From an uncultured Alphaproteobacteria bacterium (GTDB taxonomy: Bacteria > Pseudomonadota > Alphaproteobacteria > HIMB59 > GCA-002718135): DNA of 64,000 nucleotides. The stretch is taken from contig CACGGX010000001.1 in assembly GCA_902572735.1 (NCBI GenBank), forward strand, positions 62,001 through 126,000, read 5' to 3'. The notes beneath the pieces were generated by a model. That model did no database searches, was not told the DNA's origin, and was given only the letters and a program-made list of their open reading frames with translations. Made by a program: the position numbers and the translations under genes. Within the stretch, counting starts at the first letter, position 1, and each line of letters begins with the position of its first letter. Shown here in pieces: positions 29,566 through 39,430 of this stretch.

Positions 29566-29983
29566 AAAATAAAAATAGGATAATCAAAATCGTTAAAGGA
29601 AGCCTGAGATAGTAAAATACCTTTTTATTTGTTTCGTTTGCAAATAATATAATATAGTCAAAAAATAACTGAGTTAACAAAAGTAAAATTATTAAGATAA
29701 AAATTATTAAATTATTAATGTTAAGAAGGCTTAAAATAATAATTATAACAGCAAATAAGCTAGGCAAAAAACCGTATATTACTATATGAGTGGGCGGATT
29801 ATTTTTTAAATTCCAGTTTATTGATCCAATAAAAACAATTATAATTAGACTATAATAAGTAACAAAATTAAGTAGATCTTCTTCCTCAACTACTAAAAAA
29901 TAGTATTTATCTAAAAAAGTTAAAACATATGGTATTAATCCGAAATATGAAATTAGAAACTGAAAATTAATTTTTTTGGACAT
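29552..29983 (-). CDS. DUF3429 family membrane protein
   Basis: FLISYFGLIPYVLTF...FIGSINWNLKNN...YGFLPSLFAVI. Confidence 0.65.
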   Translation of the reverse strand: MSKKINFQFLISYFGLIPYVLTFLDKYYFLVVEEEDLLNFVTYYSLIIIVFIGSINWNLKNNPPTHIVIYGFLPSLFAVIIIILSLLNINNLIIFILIILLLLTQLFFDYIILFANETNKKVFYYLRLPLTILIILFLFFISL

Positions 29984-29988
29984 TTTGT

Positions 29989-30864
29989 ATGATTGATAAA
30001 AGTATCATTATAGAAATTGAAAAACTTTTAGATAATAAAAAAATTATAGATAGCAAGTTATTATCAGACTCTTTTGGTATTAATTGTTTAAAAATTATTA
30101 CAAATGACAGTAAGGAGTTTATTGTTAAATATTATTACAAAAATAATGATAAATTTAATGCTATAAAATCTGAAAAGGATAATCTTGTATTTTTTAATAA
30201 ACAAAAGTTTAATTATTTTCCAAATATTATTAACTATAATGATAGATTTCTAATCATGTCATTCATAAGTAATAATGATGATCAACCAGAAAAAACAAAT
30301 GTTGATTTGTTAAATTCCATAATTTCTATTCATTCAATAAAGAATCAATATTATGGTTTTGATTTTGATACACAGATTGGTGGTTTAAAGCAGATTAATT
30401 CTAAATCTAAAAATTGGAAAGAGTTCTATGCAGATAAAAGACTATCTTACATTTTTGATTTAGTTAACAAAAATAAGCCTATGGATAAATCAATTAATAC
30501 TAAAATTGATTTATTGATTAAAAAAATGGATAATTTTATTCCAACCAATCCAAGACCATCTTTATTACACGGTGATTTATGGGAAGGAAATATACTTTTT
30601 AAAAATAAAAAATTCGTAGGTTTTATTGACCCGGGATCATTTTATGGTCACAATGAATTAGAAGTTTCTTATTTGAGGTGGTTTAACCCAAAATTTATTG
30701 ATAATAATTTTTTAAATAAATACAACGATCATATCAAGGTTGATAAATATTATTTAGAATATGAACCAGTTTATCAATTGTATTATTCATTATTAAATGT
30801 TTATTTATGGGATAGAAGATATGTTGAGGATGTTCGTAGGTTATTAGATAAAATTAAAATATAA
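29989..30864 (+). CDS. Fructosamine kinase family / phosphotransferase-fold protein
   Basis: RPSLLHGDLWEGNILFKNKKFVGFIDPGSFYGHNELEVSYLRWF. Confidence 0.88.
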   Translation: MIDKSIIIEIEKLLDNKKIIDSKLLSDSFGINCLKIITNDSKEFIVKYYYKNNDKFNAIKSEKDNLVFFNKQKFNYFPNIINYNDRFLIMSFISNNDDQPEKTNVDLLNSIISIHSIKNQYYGFDFDTQIGGLKQINSKSKNWKEFYADKRLSYIFDLVNKNKPMDKSINTKIDLLIKKMDNFIPTNPRPSLLHGDLWEGNILFKNKKFVGFIDPGSFYGHNELEVSYLRWFNPKFIDNNFLNKYNDHIKVDKYYLEYEPVYQLYYSLLNVYLWDRRYVEDVRRLLDKIKI

Positions 30865-30867
30865 AGA

Positions 30868-31920
30868 TTAAACACAAGGATTAGGATCAGATAAGTGTAT
30901 GTCCTCAATTTCTTTTAATATTTCTTTTGAAAGAGTTATATCAATGCTATCTATATTTTCTTTAAGTTGGTCCATAGTTGTAGCACCAATTATATTACTT
31001 GTAACAAATGGACGATCATTCACAAAAGCGTTAGCAAATGTAGATGGTGAAATTTCATATTTTTGAGCAAGTTTAAAATATTTTTCTATTGCACTTTCGC
31101 CTCTTTCAGTATGGTGTCTGGAAAAACGTCTTGGCCAAAGAGTATACCTTGCTTTTTCTGGATTTTTACCACCAATATATTTACCACTTAATCTTCCTCC
31201 GGCTAAAGGGGAGTAAGCGAGTAAACCACAATTCTCTCTTATTGATACTTCAGAGTTATGAATATCAAATACGCGGTTAACTAAACTATAAACATTCTGT
31301 ATTGACATCATCCGTGGAAGATTTTTTTCTTTTGAAATTTGAAGGTATTTCATGACACCCCAAGGCGTTTCGTTAGATAAACCAGCGTATCTAATTTTAC
31401 CTGCTTTAACAAGTTGATGTAGATTATATAAAACTTCCTCTACTGTAGTCCAATCATTATCACTTGCATCATATTCAAAGTCTAAAATTCCAAATTTTGG
31501 TACTTTTCTCTCTGGCCAGTGTAATTGATATAAATCAATATAATCAGTTTTTAATCTTTTAAGACTCTCATCTATTGCAGCGTTCATATTTTTTTTATCA
31601 AAACCTAGACTTTTTGAACCTTCTCTTATCCACTCAAGGCCATCTGATTTTGAAGCTATTTTCGAAGCTAAAATGATTTTGTCTCTACTTTTCCTTTCTT
31701 GGAACCAATTGCCAACTATTTCTTCTGTTTTTCCATAAGTTTCTTTTCTAGGCATGACAGCATATAACTCAGCAGTGTCAAAAAAATTGATACCTCTTTC
31801 AACTGCATAATCCATTTGATCAAAACCTTCTTGTTGACTATTTTGCTCACCAAAAGTCATTGTGCCTAAACAAATGACACTTACATCAATATCTGTATTA
31901 CCTAGTTTTCTATATTTCAT
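30868..31920 (-). CDS. Aldo/keto reductase (Tas-like), copy 1
   Basis: MKYRKLGNTDIDVSVICLGTMTFGEQN...FFDTAELY; tandem paralog of next gene. Confidence 0.92.
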   Translation of the reverse strand: MKYRKLGNTDIDVSVICLGTMTFGEQNSQQEGFDQMDYAVERGINFFDTAELYAVMPRKETYGKTEEIVGNWFQERKSRDKIILASKIASKSDGLEWIREGSKSLGFDKKNMNAAIDESLKRLKTDYIDLYQLHWPERKVPKFGILDFEYDASDNDWTTVEEVLYNLHQLVKAGKIRYAGLSNETPWGVMKYLQISKEKNLPRMMSIQNVYSLVNRVFDIHNSEVSIRENCGLLAYSPLAGGRLSGKYIGGKNPEKARYTLWPRRFSRHHTERGESAIEKYFKLAQKYEISPSTFANAFVNDRPFVTSNIIGATTMDQLKENIDSIDITLSKEILKEIEDIHLSDPNPCV

Positions 31921-31933
31921 TTTTTTTTAATTA

Positions 31934-32983
31934 TTACACGCAAGGGTTTGGATCATAAAGATGAATATCTTCAATCTCTTGTAAAATATCATCAGTTAAA
32001 GTTATATCAATGCTATCTACATTTTCTTTAAGTTGCTCCATTGTTGTTGCTCCAATAATGTTACTGGTAACAAAAGGACGATCGTTTACAAATGCATTAG
32101 CAAAAGTTGAGGGTGCTATGCCATGCTTGTTAGCAAGATTGACATACTTCTCAATAGCATTTTCTCCTCTCATAGTGTTGTGTCTATCAAAGCGATTAGC
32201 CCATAATGTAAACCTTGTATTAGGTGGATTTTTACCACCAATATATTTACCACTTAATCTTCCTCCGGCTAAAGGGGAGTAAGCGAGTAAACCACAATTC
32301 TCTCTTATTGATACTTCAGAGTTATGAATATCAAAAATTCTATTTACTAAACTATAAACATTCTGAATGGACATCATACGAGGAAGATTTTTTTCTTCTG
32401 ATAATTTCATATATTTCATAACTCCCCAAGGAGTTTCATTTGAGACACCAATATGTCTTACTTTTCCTTGCTTAATCAAATCTTGAAGACAAGATAACAC
32501 CTCTTCTAACTCAACCCATGAGTCTTCAGGATCATATTCAAAATCCAGTTTTCCAAACTTTGGTACTTTTCTCTCTGGTGCATGAAGTTGATATAAATCA
32601 ATATAATCAGTTTTTAATCTTTTAAGACTTCCATCTATTGCAGCATTAATATTTTTTTTATCAAAAATGAGATTTGGCCCCCCTTCTCTAATCCAACTAT
32701 TTCCTTCACTTTTTGCACAAATTTTAGTTGCTAAAATTACATCTTTTCGTTTATTGTTTTGAGCAAACCAATTACCAATTATTTCCTCTGTTTTTCCATA
32801 TGTTTCCGCTCTAGTTGGTATAGAGTAAACCTCAGCTGTATCAAAAAAATTTACACCTCTTTCAAAAGCATAGTCCATCTGTTTAAAGCCATCGTCTTGG
32901 TTGTTCTGTTCTCCCCAAGTCATTGTCCCTAAACAAATAACACTTACTTCTAAATCTGTAGTCCCTAGTTTTCTATACTTCAT
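31934..32983 (-). CDS. Aldo/keto reductase (Tas-like), copy 2
   Basis: MKYRKLGTTDLEVSVICLGTMTWGEQN...FFDTAEVYSIPTRAETYGKTEEIIGNW. Confidence 0.92.
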   Translation of the reverse strand: MKYRKLGTTDLEVSVICLGTMTWGEQNNQDDGFKQMDYAFERGVNFFDTAEVYSIPTRAETYGKTEEIIGNWFAQNNKRKDVILATKICAKSEGNSWIREGGPNLIFDKKNINAAIDGSLKRLKTDYIDLYQLHAPERKVPKFGKLDFEYDPEDSWVELEEVLSCLQDLIKQGKVRHIGVSNETPWGVMKYMKLSEEKNLPRMMSIQNVYSLVNRIFDIHNSEVSIRENCGLLAYSPLAGGRLSGKYIGGKNPPNTRFTLWANRFDRHNTMRGENAIEKYVNLANKHGIAPSTFANAFVNDRPFVTSNIIGATTMEQLKENVDSIDITLTDDILQEIEDIHLYDPNPCV

Positions 32984-33053
32984 ACTATTTTTACAAAATG
33001 CCTTGAAATTGTCGGATTTATAGCGATATTATTAATAATTAAAAGGAGAAATT

Positions 33054-33806
33054 ATGGCTTTAGACTTTAATCAACGATCTTATACTAAATCAGTAGATCA
33101 GACGGCAATTGATGAAGGCTTGAGAGCGTATATGCTTAAAGTCTACAATTATATGACTACAGGGTTGGTGTTAACTGGATTTATTGCTTATTTTTTTGGT
33201 AAAGCATCAATCGTAACTGGAGATAACGGACAAATCCTCGGATATACTGATCTTGGGATGCTACTTTTTGGATCACCTCTTGCTTGGGTAATAATGTTAG
33301 CCCCTTTAGGATTTGTATTTTATCTGAGCGCAAGAATTAATAAAATTTCAACAAGCGCAGCTCAAATCACATTCTGGTTGTTTGCCTCAATAATGGGTCT
33401 ATCAATGGCATCAATATTTATTCAATTTACTGGAACCTCCATAGCAAGAGTATTTTTTATTACTGCGGGTACATTTGGAGCAATGAGTTTATATGGATAT
33501 ACCACTAAAAGAGATCTTACTAAACTTGGTGGTTTCTTATTTATGGGTTTAATTGGAATTATAATTGCAAGTATTGCAAATTTTTGGTTTCAAAGTGGTC
33601 CATTAGCTTTTGCTATATCAGTTATTGGGGTCTTAGTTTTTGTAGGACTAACAGCATATGATACTCAAAACATCAAAAATATGTATTATGGTGGTGACAG
33701 TGAAGAAATAGGATCAAAAAAAGCATTGATGGGTGCATTAAAACTGTATTTAGACTTCATCAATCTATTCATTTTATTACTACAATTATTTGGTCAAAGA
33801 AGATAA
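33054..33806 (+). CDS. Bax inhibitor-1 (TEGT/YccA-YbhL) family membrane protein
   Basis: VYNYMTTGLVLTGFIAY...VGLTAYDTQNIKNMYYGG...ALKLYLDFINLFILLLQLFG. Confidence 0.93.
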   Translation: MALDFNQRSYTKSVDQTAIDEGLRAYMLKVYNYMTTGLVLTGFIAYFFGKASIVTGDNGQILGYTDLGMLLFGSPLAWVIMLAPLGFVFYLSARINKISTSAAQITFWLFASIMGLSMASIFIQFTGTSIARVFFITAGTFGAMSLYGYTTKRDLTKLGGFLFMGLIGIIIASIANFWFQSGPLAFAISVIGVLVFVGLTAYDTQNIKNMYYGGDSEEIGSKKALMGALKLYLDFINLFILLLQLFGQRR

Positions 33807-33837
33807 TTCTTTTAAAAACTAAATATCTTTTTATTAT

Positions 33838-33866
33838 ACCCAGTCTTTTAAAGGCTGGGTTTTTTT
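33838..33866 (+). terminator. Rho-independent terminator
   Basis: ACCCAG-...-CTGGGT stem with internal CTT/AAG pairing, then T7. Confidence 0.85.
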
Positions 33867-35672
33867 ATGTCTAAGTTAGAAAATAAACTTAAAAAAATAA
33901 TTAATTCTTTTAACAACATAGATAGAAATATTGCCTACGAAGATATTAAAAAATTATCAATAAAATATCATAAAAATATTAAAGTTCTAAGTGTACTATC
34001 ACAGATAGCACAAAAAATGGGTGACGTAGATACAACAATAAATACTTTAAAAAGAATTTTGTTAATAGATAATAATAATATCGAATGTCTTTCTAAAATT
34101 TATAAATTATTCTTAACCAAATCCTTATTAGATGAATCATTAGCAAATATTAATTTAATTCTCAGATTAGATAAAGATCATTATGAGGCAAAACGTGATA
34201 AGGCTTATATTTATTTTTTAAAAAATAGTTTTGACAGTGCAAAAAAATATATTGATGATATTTCAAAATTAAAAGAAGATGATTTCTTTGGCTATAATAT
34301 TAAAGGCTTAATATATTTAAAAAATAATAACTTGCATGAAGCAAAAAATTATTTTGAACAAGCAATTAAGATAAATAATAAATATATTGATAGTTATAAT
34401 AATTTAGGTGTTTGTTTACTTGAATTAGAAAAATTAAATGAAGCATACACAGTATTTAAAAATGCTCACAAAATTCACCCTGATAATCCTAAAACTCTAA
34501 TAAATTTGGGTAATATATTAAGTCTCCAAGATAATATTTTAGAAGCTATAAAAATTTACAATAAAGCATTGTTACTAGATCCAAAAAATCAAGAAATTTT
34601 ATCTAATATAGCAATATGTTATTGTAGAGAAAATAGAGAAAAAGAAGCTAAAGTTTACTATGATAAAGCAATTAAAATTAATCCATTCGATTATAAATTA
34701 AAATATGCGTATTGTACTTTACAGTTAAAATTAAATAATTTTTCCAATTCGTGGGACTTGTTTGACTCAAGATTATTGATTGAAAAAAATAGAGTAAAAT
34801 TAAATAATCTTGAATTTGTTAAGGATAACCTTTTTGAAAATTTGAAGGTAAATCCAAAAAATAAATTGCTTATATTAAGAGAACAAGGAATTGGTGAAGA
34901 GATTTTGTTTAGCACTGTATATAAAGATATCATTGACAATTTTAAAAAAGTTAAAATTGAAGCTGATAAAAGACTACTATCAGTTTTTAGTCGATCTTTT
35001 CAAAATGATATTTTTGTTGAAGATGGATATTATTCAAAAGACTCAAAAATATCTGAATTTGACAATGTCATATACGCTGGAAGTATGCTCCAATTTTTTA
35101 GAAAAAGAAAAACTGACTTTAATAATAGTAATTATTTATTAGCCAGAAAAGATATTGTTGATAAATACAAAGAAAAGTTATCTAATTCTAAAAATAGACT
35201 AAAAGTAGGCATTTCATGGAAAAGTATTATAAATATTTATGGAAACTTAAAGTCATTATCTATTAAAGATTTTGAGCCATTATTTACTAATGATAGACTT
35301 ATTATAAACTTACAATATGGAAACATTGAAAATGATAAGAGATATTTATCAAGTCAAAAAAAATACCTAAAAATATTTAATGATTTAGATTTATTCAATG
35401 ATATTGAATCTTGTATGGGTTTGCTAAAAAACTTAGATTTGTTCATAACAGTTAGTAATTCAACAGCTCATTTTGCAGGAGCTCTTGGTATTCCTACAAT
35501 ATTAATATGTCCCAAAAAATCATCAACGTATTACTATTGGGATACTAGTAGTGGATCATCAATATGGTATAAAAATATAAAAGTTTTAGGAATAGAAGAT
35601 TCAATAAGTAATACTATAAAGAAAATAAATAGCATCGTAGAAAAAAATAATGAATTTAATTTCTCAAATTAA
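33867..35672 (+). CDS. TPR-repeat protein with C-terminal glycosyltransferase-like domain, copy 1
   Basis: Multiple TPR units (YNNLGVCLLELEKLNEAYTVFKNAHKIHPDN), C-terminal VSNSTAHFAGALGIPTILI. Confidence 0.8.
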   Translation: MSKLENKLKKIINSFNNIDRNIAYEDIKKLSIKYHKNIKVLSVLSQIAQKMGDVDTTINTLKRILLIDNNNIECLSKIYKLFLTKSLLDESLANINLILRLDKDHYEAKRDKAYIYFLKNSFDSAKKYIDDISKLKEDDFFGYNIKGLIYLKNNNLHEAKNYFEQAIKINNKYIDSYNNLGVCLLELEKLNEAYTVFKNAHKIHPDNPKTLINLGNILSLQDNILEAIKIYNKALLLDPKNQEILSNIAICYCRENREKEAKVYYDKAIKINPFDYKLKYAYCTLQLKLNNFSNSWDLFDSRLLIEKNRVKLNNLEFVKDNLFENLKVNPKNKLLILREQGIGEEILFSTVYKDIIDNFKKVKIEADKRLLSVFSRSFQNDIFVEDGYYSKDSKISEFDNVIYAGSMLQFFRKRKTDFNNSNYLLARKDIVDKYKEKLSNSKNRLKVGISWKSIINIYGNLKSLSIKDFEPLFTNDRLIINLQYGNIENDKRYLSSQKKYLKIFNDLDLFNDIESCMGLLKNLDLFITVSNSTAHFAGALGIPTILICPKKSSTYYYWDTSSGSSIWYKNIKVLGIEDSISNTIKKINSIVEKNNEFNFSN

Positions 35673-37437
35673 TAATATTCTTAAAAGATTTGAAACAGGT
35701 GATAAATTAAAAAGTTACAATGACCTTCAAAGAATTTTTAAAAAAAATAAAGGTAATAATTTATTACGTTATAACTTAGCAGTTATTCAGCAAAATTTAA
35801 ATCTAAATGAAGAGGCTAGGACAAATTATATTTATTTAATAAAAGTTGAAAAAAATTTGAAGGCAATGATTAATCTTTACAATATGGATATTGTAGAATC
35901 AAATTATTATGAAGCACTTAATACAATAGAAAATATTTTAAAAATACAGAGAATTGAAAATGTAGATAAAGATAAAGCTTTCGTTTTATATAAATTAAAT
36001 AGAATTGAAGAGGCTAAAAAAATTTGCATGTTTTATCTTAAAGAAAATAATGCAGACTTAAGTTGCCTGAGCGTAATAGGACAATGCTTGGCACATGAAG
36101 GCAATTACGATGAAGCAATTAAAATATTTAAAAATATATTACAAATAGACTCAAAAAATCTCTCTGCATTAAATTCTTTAGCAAAAACTTATCATGAAAA
36201 AGGTGAAAAGATAAAAGCAGAAGAATATTATTTAAGAGCTTTAAAGATTAATAAATTATCTTTCTATTTATTAAATAATATTGCTGGTTTTTATAGGGAA
36301 GAATCATCTTATAATAAAGCTATCAATTATTACAAACTGGCACTTTCTGTAAATCCAAATAATGCTTATATCTATAACAATTTAGCTAAAATTTATTTTG
36401 ATTTAAACAATCATAAGGAAGCTTTAGAAAGTAGCTTTAAAGCTTTAGAAATGAAAAAAAATGATGGTGATATTAAAAAAACAATTTCTTTTATATATTT
36501 AAAGGATCATGATTTTAAAAATGGTTGGAATTATTTTGATGGCAGATTGGATTTAGAAGATTTTAAAGAAAAAAATAATTACGTAAAAAAATTAAACAGC
36601 AAATTATATAGGTCAAGCAATCTGAAGAATAAAAAAGGTAAATTTATAATTGTGCGGGAACAAGGTATTGGAGATGAAATACTTTATAGTTCTATGTATG
36701 GAGATCTTTTAAGTGATATCGATAATACGATTATTGAGTGTGATCCTCGTTTATTAAATCTCTACAAAAGATCATTTCCTGAATATAGAGAAAAATTTGT
36801 TGGTCATGGCACTATTACAAATCATGAAGAGAAATTTAAAGAAATTGATAATGTAATTTATGCGGGAAGTTTAGGAAGATATTATCGTAAGAATTTTAAA
36901 GATTTTAAAAAAAATTCTTATTTAAAAGTAGACAAAAAGAAATTTGAGGAAATACAAAAAAAATTGTCAATTTATAAAAAAGAATACAAAATCGGATTAT
37001 CATGGAAAAGTTTTAATAACCAATTTGCTAAAGACAAATCACTAAATCTTAAAGATCTCAATAATATTTTTAATCTTACTAACTGTGATATCTTTAACCT
37101 ACAATATGGCGATGTTAAAAATGAAATTAATAGTTTTAATAGTATAAATAAGAATAAACTTCTAAGTATAGAAGGATTAGATTTATTTAATGATTTTGAG
37201 GGTATTGCTTCATTATTAAAGTCACTTGATGTTTTTGTTAGTATTAGTAACAGCACTGCTCATCTTGCTGGAGCATTAGGTGTAAAAACAATTTTAATTA
37301 AGCCAGAAAATTTTGCTGTTTTTCATTACTGGAATCAAAAGACAGATGTTACTCCTTGGTATGATTCTGTTAAACTAATTGATAAGAAAGATTTCTTACA
37401 AAATTCTAAATTTTTAAAAAACTTTTTAAGAATTTGA
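35650..37437 (+). CDS. TPR-repeat protein with C-terminal glycosyltransferase-like domain, copy 2
   Basis: TPR units plus REQGIGDEILYSSMYGDLL..ISNSTAHLAGALGVKTILI; 23-bp overlap with copy 1. Confidence 0.8.
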   Translation: MNLISQINNILKRFETGDKLKSYNDLQRIFKKNKGNNLLRYNLAVIQQNLNLNEEARTNYIYLIKVEKNLKAMINLYNMDIVESNYYEALNTIENILKIQRIENVDKDKAFVLYKLNRIEEAKKICMFYLKENNADLSCLSVIGQCLAHEGNYDEAIKIFKNILQIDSKNLSALNSLAKTYHEKGEKIKAEEYYLRALKINKLSFYLLNNIAGFYREESSYNKAINYYKLALSVNPNNAYIYNNLAKIYFDLNNHKEALESSFKALEMKKNDGDIKKTISFIYLKDHDFKNGWNYFDGRLDLEDFKEKNNYVKKLNSKLYRSSNLKNKKGKFIIVREQGIGDEILYSSMYGDLLSDIDNTIIECDPRLLNLYKRSFPEYREKFVGHGTITNHEEKFKEIDNVIYAGSLGRYYRKNFKDFKKNSYLKVDKKKFEEIQKKLSIYKKEYKIGLSWKSFNNQFAKDKSLNLKDLNNIFNLTNCDIFNLQYGDVKNEINSFNSINKNKLLSIEGLDLFNDFEGIASLLKSLDVFVSISNSTAHLAGALGVKTILIKPENFAVFHYWNQKTDVTPWYDSVKLIDKKDFLQNSKFLKNFLRI

Positions 37438-38127
37438 TTTAAATTTTTTAGAGAGATATTCGTCTCTTTCCAATAGCCATTCTTTCGCAAATTCAACATC
37501 TTGCCATTCAGAAAACCAAGGCCCACCCCGTGTATAATGAACTGCATAAGGTTTTAGATTATTGTGACCTGAGGTCCAACCCTCTAGCCAGTTCCATCTT
37601 TCATCTAGTGAGCCAATTTCATCATCTTTGCACCATTTAAATTGATGGAGATATGCTCCTGATTCATTATTGACTTTTTCTACAGTTAGATTCTTTGAAC
37701 TTGGATGAGAACAATTATATAGAATAAAACTAGACCAATTTTTTCTTGGATATATAGTCTGCTTTTGCCCATCCATCTTATGTTTTTCTTTAGGGGTATA
37801 ATCATGCTGTACACAATATACTGCTTTAGATTCATCAAGATTATTTAATAATTTTGAAACATCTCCTAAAAAAATAAAATCGCAGTCACAAAAGACTGCC
37901 CACCCTTGATAATTCATAAGTTTAGGCACTAAAAATCGTGAATAAGTAAATTGTGTAGAAGCAAGTGGATCAACATTTCTAGTATATAGATTTTTGGCTA
38001 TAAGTTCGTCTAATTTTAAAGACACAACATCAACATCAATAGTTGAATGTTTTAAAAGTGAATGTTTACAAACTCTATAAGCAATGTCCTCTTTTGAGTC
38101 ATAGCCAATAAAGAAATGAAGTTTCAT
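37426..38127 (-). CDS. Putative glycosyltransferase (GT8-like fold, DxD motif)
   Basis: MKLHFFIGYDSKEDIAYRVCKHSLLKH...TYSRFLVPKLMNYQGWAVFCDCDFIFLGDVSKLL. Confidence 0.65.
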   Translation of the reverse strand: MKLHFFIGYDSKEDIAYRVCKHSLLKHSTIDVDVVSLKLDELIAKNLYTRNVDPLASTQFTYSRFLVPKLMNYQGWAVFCDCDFIFLGDVSKLLNNLDESKAVYCVQHDYTPKEKHKMDGQKQTIYPRKNWSSFILYNCSHPSSKNLTVEKVNNESGAYLHQFKWCKDDEIGSLDERWNWLEGWTSGHNNLKPYAVHYTRGGPWFSEWQDVEFAKEWLLERDEYLSKKFKSNS

Positions 38128-38128
38128 A

Positions 38129-39430
38129 TTATATTTTATTTTGTCTTAGCATTTTATAGGATGTCCAAACAAGTGAATTATAATATCCTGAATTAGATAA
38201 TGTGCTCCATTCCTCTTGTGACTGATTTGTAATTCCACAAATCCAAGTATATTCTGTGCTAGCATTTTCAGCCCTCAAAATCCAAGCATCACTTTTTTGC
38301 TTATCATTATTTTCTCCAAGTTCAATATCAGACATAAAATAACAGATTTCTTTTGAAGGATTAGGACCGATCATACCAGCTATATTTTTTCTTGCTATAT
38401 CCCAATCTAAGTTTTTTATAGCAAAATAAATTAAAAGTTTTTTTGATTCTTCTAAATTTAGATTATTTTTAACTAATTCATTTATAAACTTAATATCACT
38501 TAAATTATTTTGAATTATTATTTTAGTTATAATGGATCGAAGTAAATAATCTGGAGCTAGATTCCAATATTTCTTGATTAATTTAAATAAACTTCTTTGA
38601 TCTTTGAAATTAGCAACTATTTCTAAATGAAGTTTTATATATGGAGGAAAGTTTTTCTTCAAATCAATTGCTTTATGAATATTGTTTAGAGCATCTTTTA
38701 TATCGCTATCAAATTTTATTTTAGCAATTTCATAAAATCCTATAGATTTATTTTCATTAAGATCGTTTTTGCTTATAAGTTTATTTGAGAAAGCTTTTTT
38801 TGATAATGATATTAGTTGGTTCCAATTTTTAGTTTTAGCAGCTATGAATATTAGTGTTTGATAAAGTTTTTCAATATTTGGGTTAATGGAAAACAATTTT
38901 TCTCCATATAAAAAAGCATGATGATAATCTTGATTTTTCAAATTCTGTTCCATTAAGCCCCTATAGCCAAGACTTTCTGTCTTTTTTGATTTAATCATAT
39001 CTTCATAAACATTGTTTAGTTCTGGAAATTTTTTTTCTATCTTTAAAACTTCAGACTTTAGTAGAAGAGATAATGATGGATCATCATTTAGGTATTGTGA
39101 CATTTTTTTGTGAGATTTTATGGCAGTTTTATTATCCTTATTAGCAATCGCTATCATTGCATTAACAAAGTGCAAATACCCTTTTTCAATTTTTTTATAT
39201 TTATTTTTTAACAAGTATTGTCCAAAGTATAATCTTGAGCGGAAAAATAAATAAAACACTAAGTATAGAAGAAAAATAAATGATATCAGAATAACTGCAA
39301 ATAAATTTGATGAAAAAGAATATTTAATGCTTCTAATATCTAAAGAAATGATAAATGGATTGGTAAAAATAAATGTTAACACTACAATTAATAGTAATAA
39401 CTGCACTACAAAAACTAAAAATCTATACAT
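38129..39430 (-). CDS. HemY-like (HemY_N domain, TPR) membrane protein
   Basis: N-terminal 2 TM with LYFGQYLLKNKYKKIEKGYLHFVNAMIAIANKDNKTAIK; adjacent to mitofilin-like gene and divergent tsaD, as in alphaproteobacteria. Confidence 0.75.
   Translation of the reverse strand: MYRFLVFVVQLLLLIVVLTFIFTNPFIISLDIRSIKYSFSSNLFAVILISFIFLLYLVFYLFFRSRLYFGQYLLKNKYKKIEKGYLHFVNAMIAIANKDNKTAIKSHKKMSQYLNDDPSLSLLLKSEVLKIEKKFPELNNVYEDMIKSKKTESLGYRGLMEQNLKNQDYHHAFLYGEKLFSINPNIEKLYQTLIFIAAKTKNWNQLISLSKKAFSNKLISKNDLNENKSIGFYEIAKIKFDSDIKDALNNIHKAIDLKKNFPPYIKLHLEIVANFKDQRSLFKLIKKYWNLAPDYLLRSIITKIIIQNNLSDIKFINELVKNNLNLEESKKLLIYFAIKNLDWDIARKNIAGMIGPNPSKEICYFMSDIELGENNDKQKSDAWILRAENASTEYTWICGITNQSQEEWSTLSNSGYYNSLVWTSYKMLRQNKI

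Noticed and set aside
35650-35672. 23-bp overlap between the two TPR genes as a possible frameshift fusion
   Set aside because: Each ORF has its own complete N-terminal TPR array and C-terminal domain, so these are two full genes with overlapping ends.
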